Below are positions 38,481 to 47,569 of a stretch of DNA of 64,000 nt, one piece after another. Source of the stretch: Methanobrevibacter millerae (lineage in GTDB: Archaea; Methanobacteriota; Methanobacteria; Methanobacteriales; Methanobacteriaceae); assembly GCF_001477655.1 (NCBI RefSeq), contig NZ_CP011266.1, forward strand, positions 2,154,001-2,218,000, in the 5' to 3' direction. Position numbers and translations under genes: made by a program. The notes below the pieces were generated by a model, which saw only the letters and a list, made by a program, of their open reading frames with translations, ran no database searches and was not told the origin of the DNA. The first letter of the stretch is position 1. Each line of letters opens with the position of its first letter.

Positions 38481-39248
38481 TCATAATTCTAATAATAATT
38501 TTTTCTCATGAATTCTGAATACTAAAAATCCTACTGCAAAAAGCATAACGGAAAATATTGCTAAGTATAATAAAACAGAAATTTCTGGAAATACCCCATA
38601 CATTACACAATCTCTAAAACAAATAATAGCAGCATACAATGGATTTAATGAAAAAATCATCTGAATATTAGCAGGTACAATTTCCATAGGATAAAATAAT
38701 GCAGATGCATACATCAATAATAAAGTAAATATTGAATACATATGTCCAACATCAGAAAAATACGTATTAAATACTGCCAATATTAATCCAACACCAATTA
38801 TCATTAAAAATAACAAAAATATTGGAATAATTGCAAAAATTGTAGTAATTTGAAATGGAGCACCAGTAATAGCCATAACCCCAAATAATATAACCAAAGA
38901 TATTAAAAAATTTATAAATTCATAAGAAATTGATCCAATTGCAAACATATATCTTGGAACATAAATTTTTTTCAAAATAGATGCATTGCCCCTAATTGAA
39001 TACATCGCACCTTGAGTTGCTGCAATAAAGAAATCAAAAATAACCCTACCTGATAAAAAATAAACTGGAAAATTTTTAATTTGAAATCTAAATAACACTG
39101 AAAAAATAGCTGTAAATATAAGCATTATACATAAAGGATTTATAAAACTCCAAACAACACCTAAAACTGAATCTTTATATTTGGAAGTTAAATCCCGTTT
39201 AACCAACTGTTTTAATAAAAATTTTTTTTCATTAATTGTATCAAACAT
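38481..39248 (-). CDS. tagG: Polysaccharide/teichoic-acid ABC exporter, permease subunit (TagG type)
   Basis: 255 aa, ABC-2 membrane family. The N-terminal amphipathic region (LLKQLVKRDLTSKYKDSVLG) is followed by WSFINPLCIMLIFTAIFSVL and about five more hydrophobic segments, ending FLVFRIHEKKLLLEL. The signature VPRYMFAIGSISYEFINFLI resembles that of TagG, Wzm and RfbD. It forms the membrane channel for a glycan or teichoic-acid-like polymer. The ATPase gene follows after 16 bases. Transcription starts in the 78-bp gap after the L10e gene, which is read in the same direction. Confidence 0.9.
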   Translation of the reverse strand: MFDTINEKKFLLKQLVKRDLTSKYKDSVLGVVWSFINPLCIMLIFTAIFSVLFRFQIKNFPVYFLSGRVIFDFFIAATQGAMYSIRGNASILKKIYVPRYMFAIGSISYEFINFLISLVILFGVMAITGAPFQITTIFAIIPIFLLFLMIIGVGLILAVFNTYFSDVGHMYSIFTLLLMYASALFYPMEIVPANIQMIFSLNPLYAAIICFRDCVMYGVFPEISVLLYLAIFSVMLFAVGFLVFRIHEKKLLLEL

Positions 39249-39326
39249 ATAATATACACTCTGTTAAAAGATAGTTAAAAATATTACGAAAAAAAAGTAG
39301 AAAAAAATAGAATTAAAAAAATAAAT

Positions 39327-39809
39327 TTATTTAATTAATTCCTGACCTTTGTCGACAACAATTTTACAAGGTACAGGTAATTTCATACCTGCCCTTTTTA
39401 ATGCTAATTTAGCATCTTCAAAGTTTTTCTCTTGGACATCAATAGTGATGATTTTTTGATCTTTTTTAACAATAGCTTCAACACTGATTGGTTTTCCAAA
39501 AGCATTTCTCATACCTGATTGTACCCTATCCGCACCTGCACCGGTTGCCATTGGGTTTTCCCTTACAATTTGATGAGGATATACTCTTAATTTTAAGTGG
39601 TATCCTAATCTTCCAGCTGCTCTTTGCATTAATCTGTTTGAAGCAATACGAGCTGCTTCTAAGGAGTTGTGTCTAATTTGAGCTGGTTTTTTAACAGCTA
39701 AACTGACTGAAACTGGAAATTCATCTTTTAAATTACCCATATCGTATTGCACGATTCTTGAATTTGGGGTTTTTCTAATATAATCTCTTCTTGTATAAGC
39801 ACGAACCAT
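39327..39809 (-). CDS. rpl10e: Archaeal 50S ribosomal protein L10e (L16 family)
   Basis: 160 aa from the ATG at 39809 ([20 protein letters not shown]), chosen because GGAGG at 39818-39822 lies eight bases upstream; an in-frame upstream start has no such site. Conserved features are [59 protein letters not shown] and the C-terminal [10 protein letters not shown]. It binds 23S rRNA near the peptidyl transferase centre and tRNA entry. The T-rich end after the stop could terminate transcription. Confidence 0.97.
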   Translation of the reverse strand: MVRAYTRRDYIRKTPNSRIVQYDMGNLKDEFPVSVSLAVKKPAQIRHNSLEAARIASNRLMQRAAGRLGYHLKLRVYPHQIVRENPMATGAGADRVQSGMRNAFGKPISVEAIVKKDQKIITIDVQEKNFEDAKLALKRAGMKLPVPCKIVVDKGQELIK

Positions 39810-39824
39810 AATAAATTCCTCCAA

Positions 39825-40099
39825 AATAAAAATTATATAATAAATAGAATACTTAAATTTATAATTTTAATCATTAATAAATGTTATCATATTTAATAAA
39901 TTTTGTATAAAATTTTTATGAAATTAAAAAATTTAACTAAAAATTAATAAATGAAAATTTTAAATTAATTAATATGAGAAACTATATAGCAATCTTTTAT
40001 TTATTCATAACTTTTTTTATTTTAATAATTTTAATGACAATTTATGGAATAAAAAATAGAAAATAAATTATATTAACTAACAGTACAAAAATAATATCA
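39825..40099. other. Divergent promoter region of L10e and pcc1, with a possible 30-codon ORF
   Basis: AT-rich gap carrying promoters of both flanking genes. A 30-codon plus-strand frame at 39974-40066 encodes MRNYIAIFYLFITFFILIIL, then MTIYGIKNRK: one hydrophobic segment with a basic tail. It has no clear ribosome binding site and may be chance. The part around 39881-39940 resembles the leader of the second pcc1 copy at 42093-42150. Confidence 0.4.
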
Positions 40100-40327
40100 A
40101 TGAAAGTTAAAAGCAAAATCGAATTGAAATTTAAGACATCAAAAGATGCTGAAATCATATATAATACCCTCGAAGTTGACAATGAAAACTTTTTAGATTC
40201 CAAAATAGAAAACAACACAATAACCTATGAAATAAACAATGAATCATTGACCACCACATTAGCAACAATTGATGATTTGATAGCTTGTGAAATTTTATCT
40301 GAAAAAATCACATCAATTGAAAAATAA
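40100..40327 (+). CDS. pcc1: KEOPS complex subunit Pcc1, copy 1
   Basis: 75 aa, MKVKSKIELKFKTSKDAEII, with the compact two-helix, three-strand Pcc1 pattern: KDAEIIYNTLEVDN, the acidic LDSKIENNTITYEI, and TTTLATIDDLIACEILSEKI. Pcc1 bridges Kae1 dimers in the KEOPS complex, which makes N6-threonylcarbamoyl-adenosine (t6A37) in ANN-decoding tRNAs. A second near-identical gene lies at 42177-42401 beyond an IS. Having two copies next to each other is unusual. Confidence 0.85.
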   Translation: MKVKSKIELKFKTSKDAEIIYNTLEVDNENFLDSKIENNTITYEINNESLTTTLATIDDLIACEILSEKITSIEK

Positions 40328-40342
40328 CTTTTTTAAAAAGAC

Positions 40343-42098
40343 CATTCCTAGAAACTTAATATATTTTTGGATGAAATTTTTCATCATAATTGTTTTTTAA
40401 TAACATTGTTATATTATTTTTGTATGGATAATTGATTTTTCGTAAGTTTTTTATATTATTTGAGAACAAAAAATTAAACAAGATTTAAAAACTCACTAAT
40501 TTTCTTTGATGTTTAATTTTGGATTAGTGTGTTTTTTTCTTGTTTCCTGGATGTTTGTTATTAACATCCGGGGTTTTTCGTTCTTTTTCATCTTGATGTT
40601 CTTCGTATTGTGTTAGTTCTTTGGATGCTTCTTTTATTATAAAATCGATTATTTCTTCTCTTTTTGTTCTCGATTCAAATAGTATGTCAAAGAAGAATAA
40701 ATAGATATTTCCTGTTATTTTTGCGAAATTCGACTGATAAATTATTTTTTTATCTTTATTTCTGGGTGTTCTTGTTATATTGTTTTCTGCGTGGTTTTTT
40801 ATGGTTATTGCTAGGTTATAAATGAATATGTGTGCGTAAAAATCTTGTTCGATTATTGGTCTTCGTATTCCGCTGAAATCTTCGATTTCTATTAAATTTT
40901 TTAGTCTATCGAATCCTGTTTCTACTGTCCATCTTTTTGCATATAATTCTTTTAAATCTTCTGTTGAGAATTCTTCGGGTGTTAAATTTGTTGCTAGTAT
41001 TTCTGGTTCTTTATTTCCAATATCTATTATTGCTATTCTTATTTCTAGTCGTCCCATTTTTCTTGCTTTTTCTTTTAAATTTTAATCGTTAAAATTGTTT
41101 AATCTATTGTTTGTCATGTTGATTTGTATTATTTCATCATTGGTTTTCATTTGTTTAATTTGATGTGCAAATACGTTTTTTGGTAGTCTTATTAAAAATT
41201 TTGAGTTCAAATCAATGTTTTTAGTCATTAATTCGATTGATGGATAACCTCGGTCATAAATTGTAATTAATTTTGTGATGTCAAATCTTTGTTTTAAGTT
41301 ATTTAAATGTTCTATTGCTAAATTAATTTCATTTACTATTGTTTCAACTATTTTTACAGTTAAAATATGTTTGGAATGCACATCTAATACGCATGAAACT
41401 CTTGCACGAATTCTTTTTTCTTTTAACAAGTTTTCATCACCAACAGGAAATTCTTCACGCGTTAAAGTAACATTTGGAAGATCAACAATACTTTCATCAC
41501 AAGCACTAACAATATATCCTTTAAATTTTGAAAATCCCAGAAATTTATTATATAATTCATCAATAAAACATTCACACATGTCAATAAAAACTTTAGGGTC
41601 AATAAACATTTTCTGTTTTCCAATTCCCTGGCTAGAAATCGTTTTAAAATCTTTCTTCAACCACCTATTAAAAAATCTAATAGTTTCAATATAACTAGTA
41701 CAGCTCCTTTGGGAAAGAATAAATGCATTATATTCTTTTTTAGTCATTTTTCTACCCCTAATAAATCGATTATCTTCAGTAATATATCTTTTTGATATAA
41801 AACACTCAAAAAATCGAAAAAATTTTTGATAAACCTATCAAAAGAATACATAAAATAATCCCCCAATCTACTAAATTCATAATCAAAAAACTTTAATTAC
41901 ATATATAATTATATATGACTAATAATATTTAAAATAAACTATTAATAATTATTAAAATAAGATATAAGTAAATTAAAAGTAATTAAACAAGTATTAAAAT
42001 AAATAATGATTGATTTAATTAAAATAAATAAAAATTAGATGTTTTAAATATTGAAAACATAGTTAAAAATAAGTTAAATCCTTAAGTTTCTAGGAATG
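40343..42098 (-). mobile_element. IS4-type insertion sequence without visible target duplication
   Basis: 1756 bp with 17-bp perfect inverted ends CATTCCTAGAAACTTAA at 40343-40359 and 42082-42098. The bases outside (AAAAAGAC and ATATCTAAT) do not match, so no target duplication is preserved. Size and transposase agree with the intact element at 8773, but the terminal repeats differ. It lies exactly between the two pcc1 copies. Confidence 0.85.
40524..41851 (-). pseudogene. IS4-type transposase with nonsense and frameshift mutations
   Basis: From the ATG at 41851 the frame reads MYSFDRFIKNFFDF, shifts near 41820, and continues FISKRYITEDNRFIRGRKMT. Motifs are VSACDESIVDLPN (first Asp), LITIYDRGYPSIELM (second Asp) and LYAKRWTVETGFDRLKNLIE (Glu). 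A TAA at 41082-41084 lies in frame between NNFND and NLKEKARKM; the intact relative has NFHDEELKKQ there, so a GAA codon became TAA. The frame is unbroken on either side of it. The element is inactive unless helped in trans. Confidence 0.9.
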
Positions 42099-42176
42099 AT
42101 ATCTAATAAATATTGCATAAAATTTTCATAAAATTAAAAAATAAATTTATTAACCAACAGCATAAAAATAATATCA

Positions 42177-42401
42177 ATGAAAGTGAAAAGCAAAATCGAA
42201 CTGAAATTTAAAACACAAAAAGATGCTGAAATCATCTACAAAACTCTTGAAGTTGACAATGAAAACTTTTTAGATTCAAAATTAGAAAATGACACCATCA
42301 CATACACCATAGACAATGAATCTTTAACAACAACTCTTGCAACCATTGATGATTTGATTGCATGTGAAATATTATCCGAAAAAATCACTTCAATTAAATA
42401 A
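42177..42401 (+). CDS. pcc1: KEOPS complex subunit Pcc1, copy 2
   Basis: 74 aa, MKVKSKIELKFKTQKDAEII, differing from copy 1 at about eight residues (for example QKDAEIIYKTLEVDN and LENDTITYTIDN). The C-terminal TTTLATIDDLIACEILSEKI is the same. The leader (CAACAGCATAAAAATAATAT) also matches that of copy 1, so promoter and gene were duplicated together. Both copies are intact; either could serve the KEOPS tRNA-modification complex. Confidence 0.85.
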   Translation: MKVKSKIELKFKTQKDAEIIYKTLEVDNENFLDSKLENDTITYTIDNESLTTTLATIDDLIACEILSEKITSIK

Positions 42402-42409
42402 TCTTTCTA

Positions 42410-43123
42410 CATTATCTATGACAACAATATTATCAAAACGATCAATAAAATAACTTTAATCATCATAGCGATTACAATAAAATTCGTGGTTTAATGAGAA
42501 GCAATATCATTCAATCCACCATATTTCATTGTAATCAACTTTATCAAATTTTTAGCTTGATTTTTGTTTTTGAAAAATTTTATGCTTAATATGAAATATC
42601 ATATTAATTTTTCTTTTATCCACATTTTCAATAGTGTTTGCTAGTTCTATGCATTTTTAAGCTAAATATATATTGAGTTTTTTGATGACAACAATTGCAA
42701 AAACATCAAATTAAGTCATTTTTATTCAATTTTACATTATTTGAAAGGATATCTAATATTTAATCCCCATCCTAATTATTTAGAGAAACTATATCACTTA
42801 AATGAATTATTTTCATCCAATAGGAACTTATAGCATTTTTAATTTCATGCCCACATACAACATAGAGAGAAACATATGCATTATATTTACTGCTTAATGA
42901 ATATGCATAGAATGCAAATCTTACTAAATCATCATAAATTAGTCTTGAGTGTGAAATTCAAAAAATGATTTTTACTTTTTTAAAAAACCATATCTCGATT
43001 ATAGCTGGAAGGTTCAATTTGCACACTTTAACAAGGGATATGTGCAACAACATTTATGCATGATAATTTTTTTTACAATGATTTTCCATAATCCTCAAAG
43101 GATTTTTTCCAATATTTATCCAT
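42410..43123 (-). pseudogene. Degenerate Rpn-like (PD-(D/E)XK nuclease family) gene
   Basis: From an ATG at 43123 the frame reads MDKYWKKSFEDYGKSL, then after stops VQIEPSSYNRDMVF and KSKNHFLNFTLKTNL. A neighbouring frame continues RLIYDDLVRFAFYAYSLSSK, YNAYVSLYVVCGHEIKNAIS and SYWMKIIHLSDIVSLNN, then weaker pieces (NVDKRKINMIFHIKHKIFQK). The pattern resembles Rpn/PD-(D/E)XK transposase-like nucleases of methanogens, but this is from memory of the family. Many stops, so it is a relic. It fills the otherwise empty 950 bp between pcc1 and the zinc-finger gene. Confidence 0.5.
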
Positions 43124-43353
43124 ATATTTTTAAAGGTATAATATCACTTTTTACTATTGAATACTATTAAATTTAAAAATAAAAATAAATAAATTATTTG
43201 TTATAAATAAAAAGAATTTTAATTTTTTAAATTAAAAAATAAATCCATAAAATATTATTTTACAAAAGCAATACTTACCTCATCAAAGACAAACATTATA
43301 TAATTTAAAATAAAAATATTAATAATATATTAATTCATTGAGAGTGTAATATT

Positions 43354-44448
43354 ATGGAATGTTATTATCATCCAAGTAGAGAAAGTGCAGATGTATGCGC
43401 TATTTGCGGTAAATCCATTTGTAAGGAATGTGGTTTGGAAATAGCCGGTAAAGTTTATTGTAAAGATTGTTTAGAAAAGATTGTAGGTCTCAGCATGGAC
43501 AATGCTCCTAAACAAGAGCCTACCCCGGAACCTGCTCCGGAACCTGTCAGACTTGAAAAACCGGAATCACCTGAAAGCAAAATTGAAATGGCAAATCTGA
43601 CCAGACAGCCTGAAGAAGTTCAGTTTTCCAATCAAAAGATAGCTGATGATTCCCCATACAAAATTAATGACAACATTCAATATGAGGGCAATGTTGAATC
43701 CACATATGATGACAACTATCAACCTAAAGTTTCTCTTCATGAGGCAATTGAAAGCAATCAAGTTCCAAAAGAACCCGTTCAGGACGTAAGACAGGAATAT
43801 GTGCAGCAGGAACCTGTTTTAGGTGCAAGACAGGAATATGTCCAACAAGACACTATGATGCAGGAAGTTGTCCGCCAGCCTGCAAGCCAGGCAAGAAATG
43901 AGTATGATTATGTCCAACAACGTCCACAGGCTCCTCCGTCTGATGACTACATTTATCCGGATCATTCATATCAGCCTAAAGAGACTACAGCAAGACAAGC
44001 TGTTGAAGACAAGTATGAAAGATATTTGGATGACTTGTATTTCGATGAAGAGGAAGTTCCATTGAATGAACAGTTAGCTCGCGATGAAGCTCAATACGGT
44101 TCCCTGACCAGACACGAATATCAACCAAGAAACACTCATCAGGAAAGACAAGCTGCTGATGATGATTTAGACAGAAGAATTCGTGAAGAATTAGCTAGAA
44201 GAGAACAAAGCAAAGGTAAAGGCAAATCACACAGAGGAGAATCATTCCACAATATTAACTATGAGCAAGAAAAAGAACCATACAGCGCTCTCGATATTGT
44301 CTTAACAATAATATTGATAATTGTAATCCTAATCGTATTGTTCTACATATTATACCTATTCAAATTAAGCGCAACATATCCAACATTCATCGATGCGATT
44401 TATGGCCTTAGAAACCCCGGTTTACTAATCAATACTTTAACTCACTGA
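43354..44448 (+). CDS. B-box-type zinc finger protein with low-complexity linker and C-terminal membrane anchor
   Basis: 364 aa. Residues 1-45 have a compact zinc-binding cluster: CYYHPSRESADVCAICGKSI, CKECGLEIAGKVYCKDC. Residues 50-300 are a Pro/Gln/Glu-rich linker with short repeats (QEPV, RQEYVQQ). Residues about 312-335 (LDIVLTIILIIVILIVLFYI) form one membrane segment, followed by LYLFKLSATYPTF and a short tail. It is probably a cytoplasmic zinc-finger domain tethered to the membrane; the role is unknown. The stop lies in a hairpin shared with the convergent gene. Confidence 0.75.
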   Translation: MECYYHPSRESADVCAICGKSICKECGLEIAGKVYCKDCLEKIVGLSMDNAPKQEPTPEPAPEPVRLEKPESPESKIEMANLTRQPEEVQFSNQKIADDSPYKINDNIQYEGNVESTYDDNYQPKVSLHEAIESNQVPKEPVQDVRQEYVQQEPVLGARQEYVQQDTMMQEVVRQPASQARNEYDYVQQRPQAPPSDDYIYPDHSYQPKETTARQAVEDKYERYLDDLYFDEEEVPLNEQLARDEAQYGSLTRHEYQPRNTHQERQAADDDLDRRIREELARREQSKGKGKSHRGESFHNINYEQEKEPYSALDIVLTIILIIVILIVLFYILYLFKLSATYPTFIDAIYGLRNPGLLINTLTH

Positions 44449-45506
44449 GATACATTCTCAGTGTTTACTTTCTCTTTGAATAACTCCAAAACCTCATCAT
44501 TTTTATATTTTAATATTCTTATTTGGGACGGATATTTGTCAATAAAATCAGACATGTCTTTTTTTGTTATCGGATTTTCCAATATGCTTAAAATCCTTTC
44601 CTTAAAATGTGTTGAAAATCCTTGGGGAATTGCATCCATAACATCTTCTACAGTGTCAAATGTTTTTTTAGATTCTATCTGTGAAGCCAGTTTTTCATTA
44701 AGCATATTTAAAGAGCCCAAATCCATGTTATTTGCATTATCCACTATCTTATCTTCCAGACGCTTTCCAAAAATGATTGAGTCCTTATCCTTTTTTAGGA
44801 CATCTATTGTCTTTTGGGGCATCATGTCAGCCACATCATCAAATTTTCCGCTCATTACTGCTTCACGTATCCGTGTGCCGCTTACGCCTTCAATTCTTTC
44901 AACAAATATAAATTTATTAGTGTAGTCAAATCCTATTTTTGACAAAGAATTGGCAAATGAGGTTATTACATAGTTGTCTTCCTTTAATTTATCCTTAAGT
45001 AAAATCTCACCGGTTGTCTTGTCAACAATTTTATATGGCTTTGGTGCTATGTGATGGCCCTGGTTGATTCTTTTCATGATTTCATCGAATCCTTCTACTG
45101 GATTGTATCCGCGGGGAATAAAATCAGTGTTCAGTGCCTTGAACATCTTACACAGACATAGAGAATATTGGCCTGATCCCATAAGTCCCATCGGAGGACC
45201 TTCAACTACAATGTCTGCCCCAAGTGAAACTGCAATTTCCGCTCTTTTTTGGCGAGGCAATATATATGGGATACCTCTCCCACTTCTTTCAAATAGTCCA
45301 GGCACAATAGCTACGAAAAGTGAGTCCTTAACCTTGGACCTTGCCGTTTTCATGCAATGATAATGACCGTTATGTAAAGGATTGTACTCTGTAAAATCGG
45401 CCACCAGTTTGACATCAGATGTGGCCTGGGAAGTTTTTTCCTCAATGTCCAAATACTCATAAAACAAATCCGTATCCCTTTTTGAAATTTCACTTAAAAG
45501 ACTCAT
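44442..45506 (-). CDS. HIGH-type nucleotidyltransferase (TmcAL-like)
   Basis: 354 aa from the ATG at 45506 (MSLLSEISKRDTDLFYEYLD); an upstream in-frame start adds a poor hydrophobic leader. The HIGH-type motif DFTEYNPLHNGHYHCMKTAR marks an adenylyl/cytidylyltransferase fold. FVAIVPGLFERSGRGIPYIL and VEGPPMGLMGSGQYSLCLCK follow, then VEGVSGTRIREAVMSG-like residues of the second nucleotide-binding loop. The layout resembles TmcAL, which makes N4-acetylcytidine in tRNA-Met, or archaeal cytidyltransferase-like proteins. The exact reaction is uncertain. Confidence 0.75.
   Translation of the reverse strand: MSLLSEISKRDTDLFYEYLDIEEKTSQATSDVKLVADFTEYNPLHNGHYHCMKTARSKVKDSLFVAIVPGLFERSGRGIPYILPRQKRAEIAVSLGADIVVEGPPMGLMGSGQYSLCLCKMFKALNTDFIPRGYNPVEGFDEIMKRINQGHHIAPKPYKIVDKTTGEILLKDKLKEDNYVITSFANSLSKIGFDYTNKFIFVERIEGVSGTRIREAVMSGKFDDVADMMPQKTIDVLKKDKDSIIFGKRLEDKIVDNANNMDLGSLNMLNEKLASQIESKKTFDTVEDVMDAIPQGFSTHFKERILSILENPITKKDMSDFIDKYPSQIRILKYKNDEVLELFKEKVNTENVSQ
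44443..44463. terminator. Hairpin at the convergent stop codons
   Basis: CACTGAGA (44443-44450) pairs with TCTCAGTG (44456-44463) around TACAT. Both convergent stop codons (TGA at 44446-44448 on plus, TCA at 44442-44444 on minus) overlap it. It is a likely bidirectional terminator. Confidence 0.6.
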
Positions 45507-45686
45507 GATAGAAAATATAAAAGTCAAGATATTTAAATAATTACTTATAATTTCCAAACAATAAAACAAACCTTAATCAGATTTTTTAAATAATATTACT
45601 GATTGATTACAATTTTACTAGCTAATGCCAATATTGCTTTTTAAAAAAGCCAAATTTTATATTATGTCTCTATTATAACTATATTT

Positions 45687-47132
45687 ATGGTTGTTAAAGT
45701 TTTTATCAGTAGTAATCAAACAGAATTTTCTGAAGAAAGAAAATTTCTTTATGATGAATTAAATAAAGATTCATTTTTTAATGAAACAATTAAATTATAT
45801 GTATTTGAAGAAGATAAAGCAAGCTCATTACCATCTGATGAAGTATTTATTAATGAAATTGAGCAATCAGACATCTATATTGGATTAATTGGCCAACATT
45901 ACGGAAATATCTATAAAGATTGAATTTCAGCAACAGAATATGAATATAATGTATATACTTCCAAAAAACATGATGATTATTTCTTTATTTATAAATGTGA
46001 TACTAGAGATGAAAAATCACAAGCATTTCTTGATAGAATCAGACCATTAAACAAATATAAAAACTTTACAACTAAAGAAGAATTACTAAATGAAGTAAAA
46101 AAAGTTATTAAAGAATTTATTAATAATAAATTAGAAAGTACTGATTTCGATAGTGAAATTTTAATGGAATCAACAATTGATGATGTTGATAATGAAGCAT
46201 TAGAATTATTCAAAAATGTTTTAGAAGATTCTAAAATAAAAGAATTGTTTGATGTTCGTGAATTAGATAAAATTTTAGAATATATTGGTGCTGGCAAAAT
46301 TGATTATAATGATACATTTCATTTAAATAAAGCAGGAGCTTTATTTTTTGCAAAAGACATTACTAAATTTGATATTGAACATGAAATTAAAATGGTAAGG
46401 TTCAATGGAATTGAACCAGTCGATATCATTGATAAATTATTTTCATACAAATCATTTTTCAAATTAATTGAAGATTTTAATAATTTTTTTGATAGAAATA
46501 CACGTTTAGGCGGTACAGTTAAAGGTTGGAAAAAAGTTTCCATACCCGAGTATCCTATTGAAGCTGTTCGTGAAGCATTTATTAATGCAATTGCCCATAG
46601 AGATTATACATTAACTGATGGATGTATCACTTTTTATATTTATGATGACCGCATTGAAATTGTTAGTCCTGGAAAATTACCTTTCCCTTTAACTGTTGAA
46701 AAATTAGGTATTGATATTGTTCCAAGACATAGAAACAAGAAAATTTGTAGAATACTTGAAAAAACAAAGTATATGGAGCATATTGGTACTGGAATAACTA
46801 GAATGAGACATGAAATGCATGAATTCAATTTACCCGAACCCGAATTTATAAATGAACATTATTTTAAAGTCATTCTTAGAGGTCCTAACGGTAAGTTAAT
46901 ACTTCCTAAAAATATAAAACAACATATTAAATCCAATTATTTAAATTTAAATAATCGCCAAATAACTGCATTAGAGAAAATGTTTAGTGAAAATATTAAT
47001 TTTTCACATAAAAGCTATTCGGAATTTTTTGATATTTCTTCGACCACCAGTAAAAGAGATTTATCAGAATTATTAGAAAAAGAATTAATATATAGAAAGA
47101 AAATTAAAAATTCATATTGTTATTTCATATAG
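45687..47132 (+). pseudogene. DUF4062 plus RecG-like ATPase protein, interrupted by in-frame TGA
   Basis: A 481-codon frame from MVVKVFISSNQTEFSEERKF is broken only by TGA at 45921-45923. The N-terminal DUF4062 domain has KVFISSNQTEF, EQSDIYIGLIGQHYGNIYKD then ISATEYEYN, where relatives have Gly (a GGA to TGA change would explain it). The C-terminal part (from about residue 205) is HATPase_c_4-like: LNKAGALFFAKD, EAVREAFINAIAHRDYTLTD (ATP-binding N box), RIEIVSPGKLPFP and HIGTGITRMRHEM, then a winged helix. Such fusions occur in defence-like loci. An internal ATG at 46164 could still yield the ATPase alone. Confidence 0.8.
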
Positions 47133-47488
47133 TCCATAATTATGGACTGTTATTTTTTATTTATTTAAATTAAATATTCCTTAAATTAAAGAAAATAATC
47201 AGTACCAAATTATTAAAATTATGAATCATATTTATAATTAAAATATAAGGTAAAATAAAAGTCCATTTTTCATAATTTTAAATTCCAAATATTATTCGTT
47301 TATTTTCATTTTTAATCACTAAAATTAATTATTGAATTATAGCACAAAACAAAAGTCCACAAAAATGGACTGATGTTTTTCATACAATTTAATCAAAAAA
47401 GTGATTAATTAAAATTAATCCTCACCTATCATATAATCAAATTATGCATCGCATTTTCAACTAAAATCTTGGATGGAATTAAAGTCCA
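47131..47488. repeat. AGTCCA motif cluster with palindromes
   Basis: AGTCCATAATTATGGACT, an 18-bp perfect palindrome, lies at 47131-47148 and overlaps the stop codon of the upstream gene. AGTCCACAAAAATGGACT is at 47354-47371. Single AGTCCA sites are at 47260 and 47483. The rest of the 437-bp gap (47133-47569) is AT-rich with no gene and should carry the pyrC promoter. Confidence 0.7.
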
Positions 47489-47569
47489 ATTAAACATCAT
47501 CCATTCTACTAACAACATATTTCATTAAAAATAAAAAGTAATATTTATAATAAGCAATAATTAATTAAT

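Noticed and set aside
39974-40066. 30-residue single-span small membrane protein.
   Set aside because: AT-rich DNA often yields such frames; there is no binding site and no conservation evidence. Mentioned in the intergenic entry only.
42402-43353. tRNA, CRISPR or other RNA gene in the long gap.
   Set aside because: No cloverleaf arms, CCA end or spaced repeats were seen here or elsewhere in the window.
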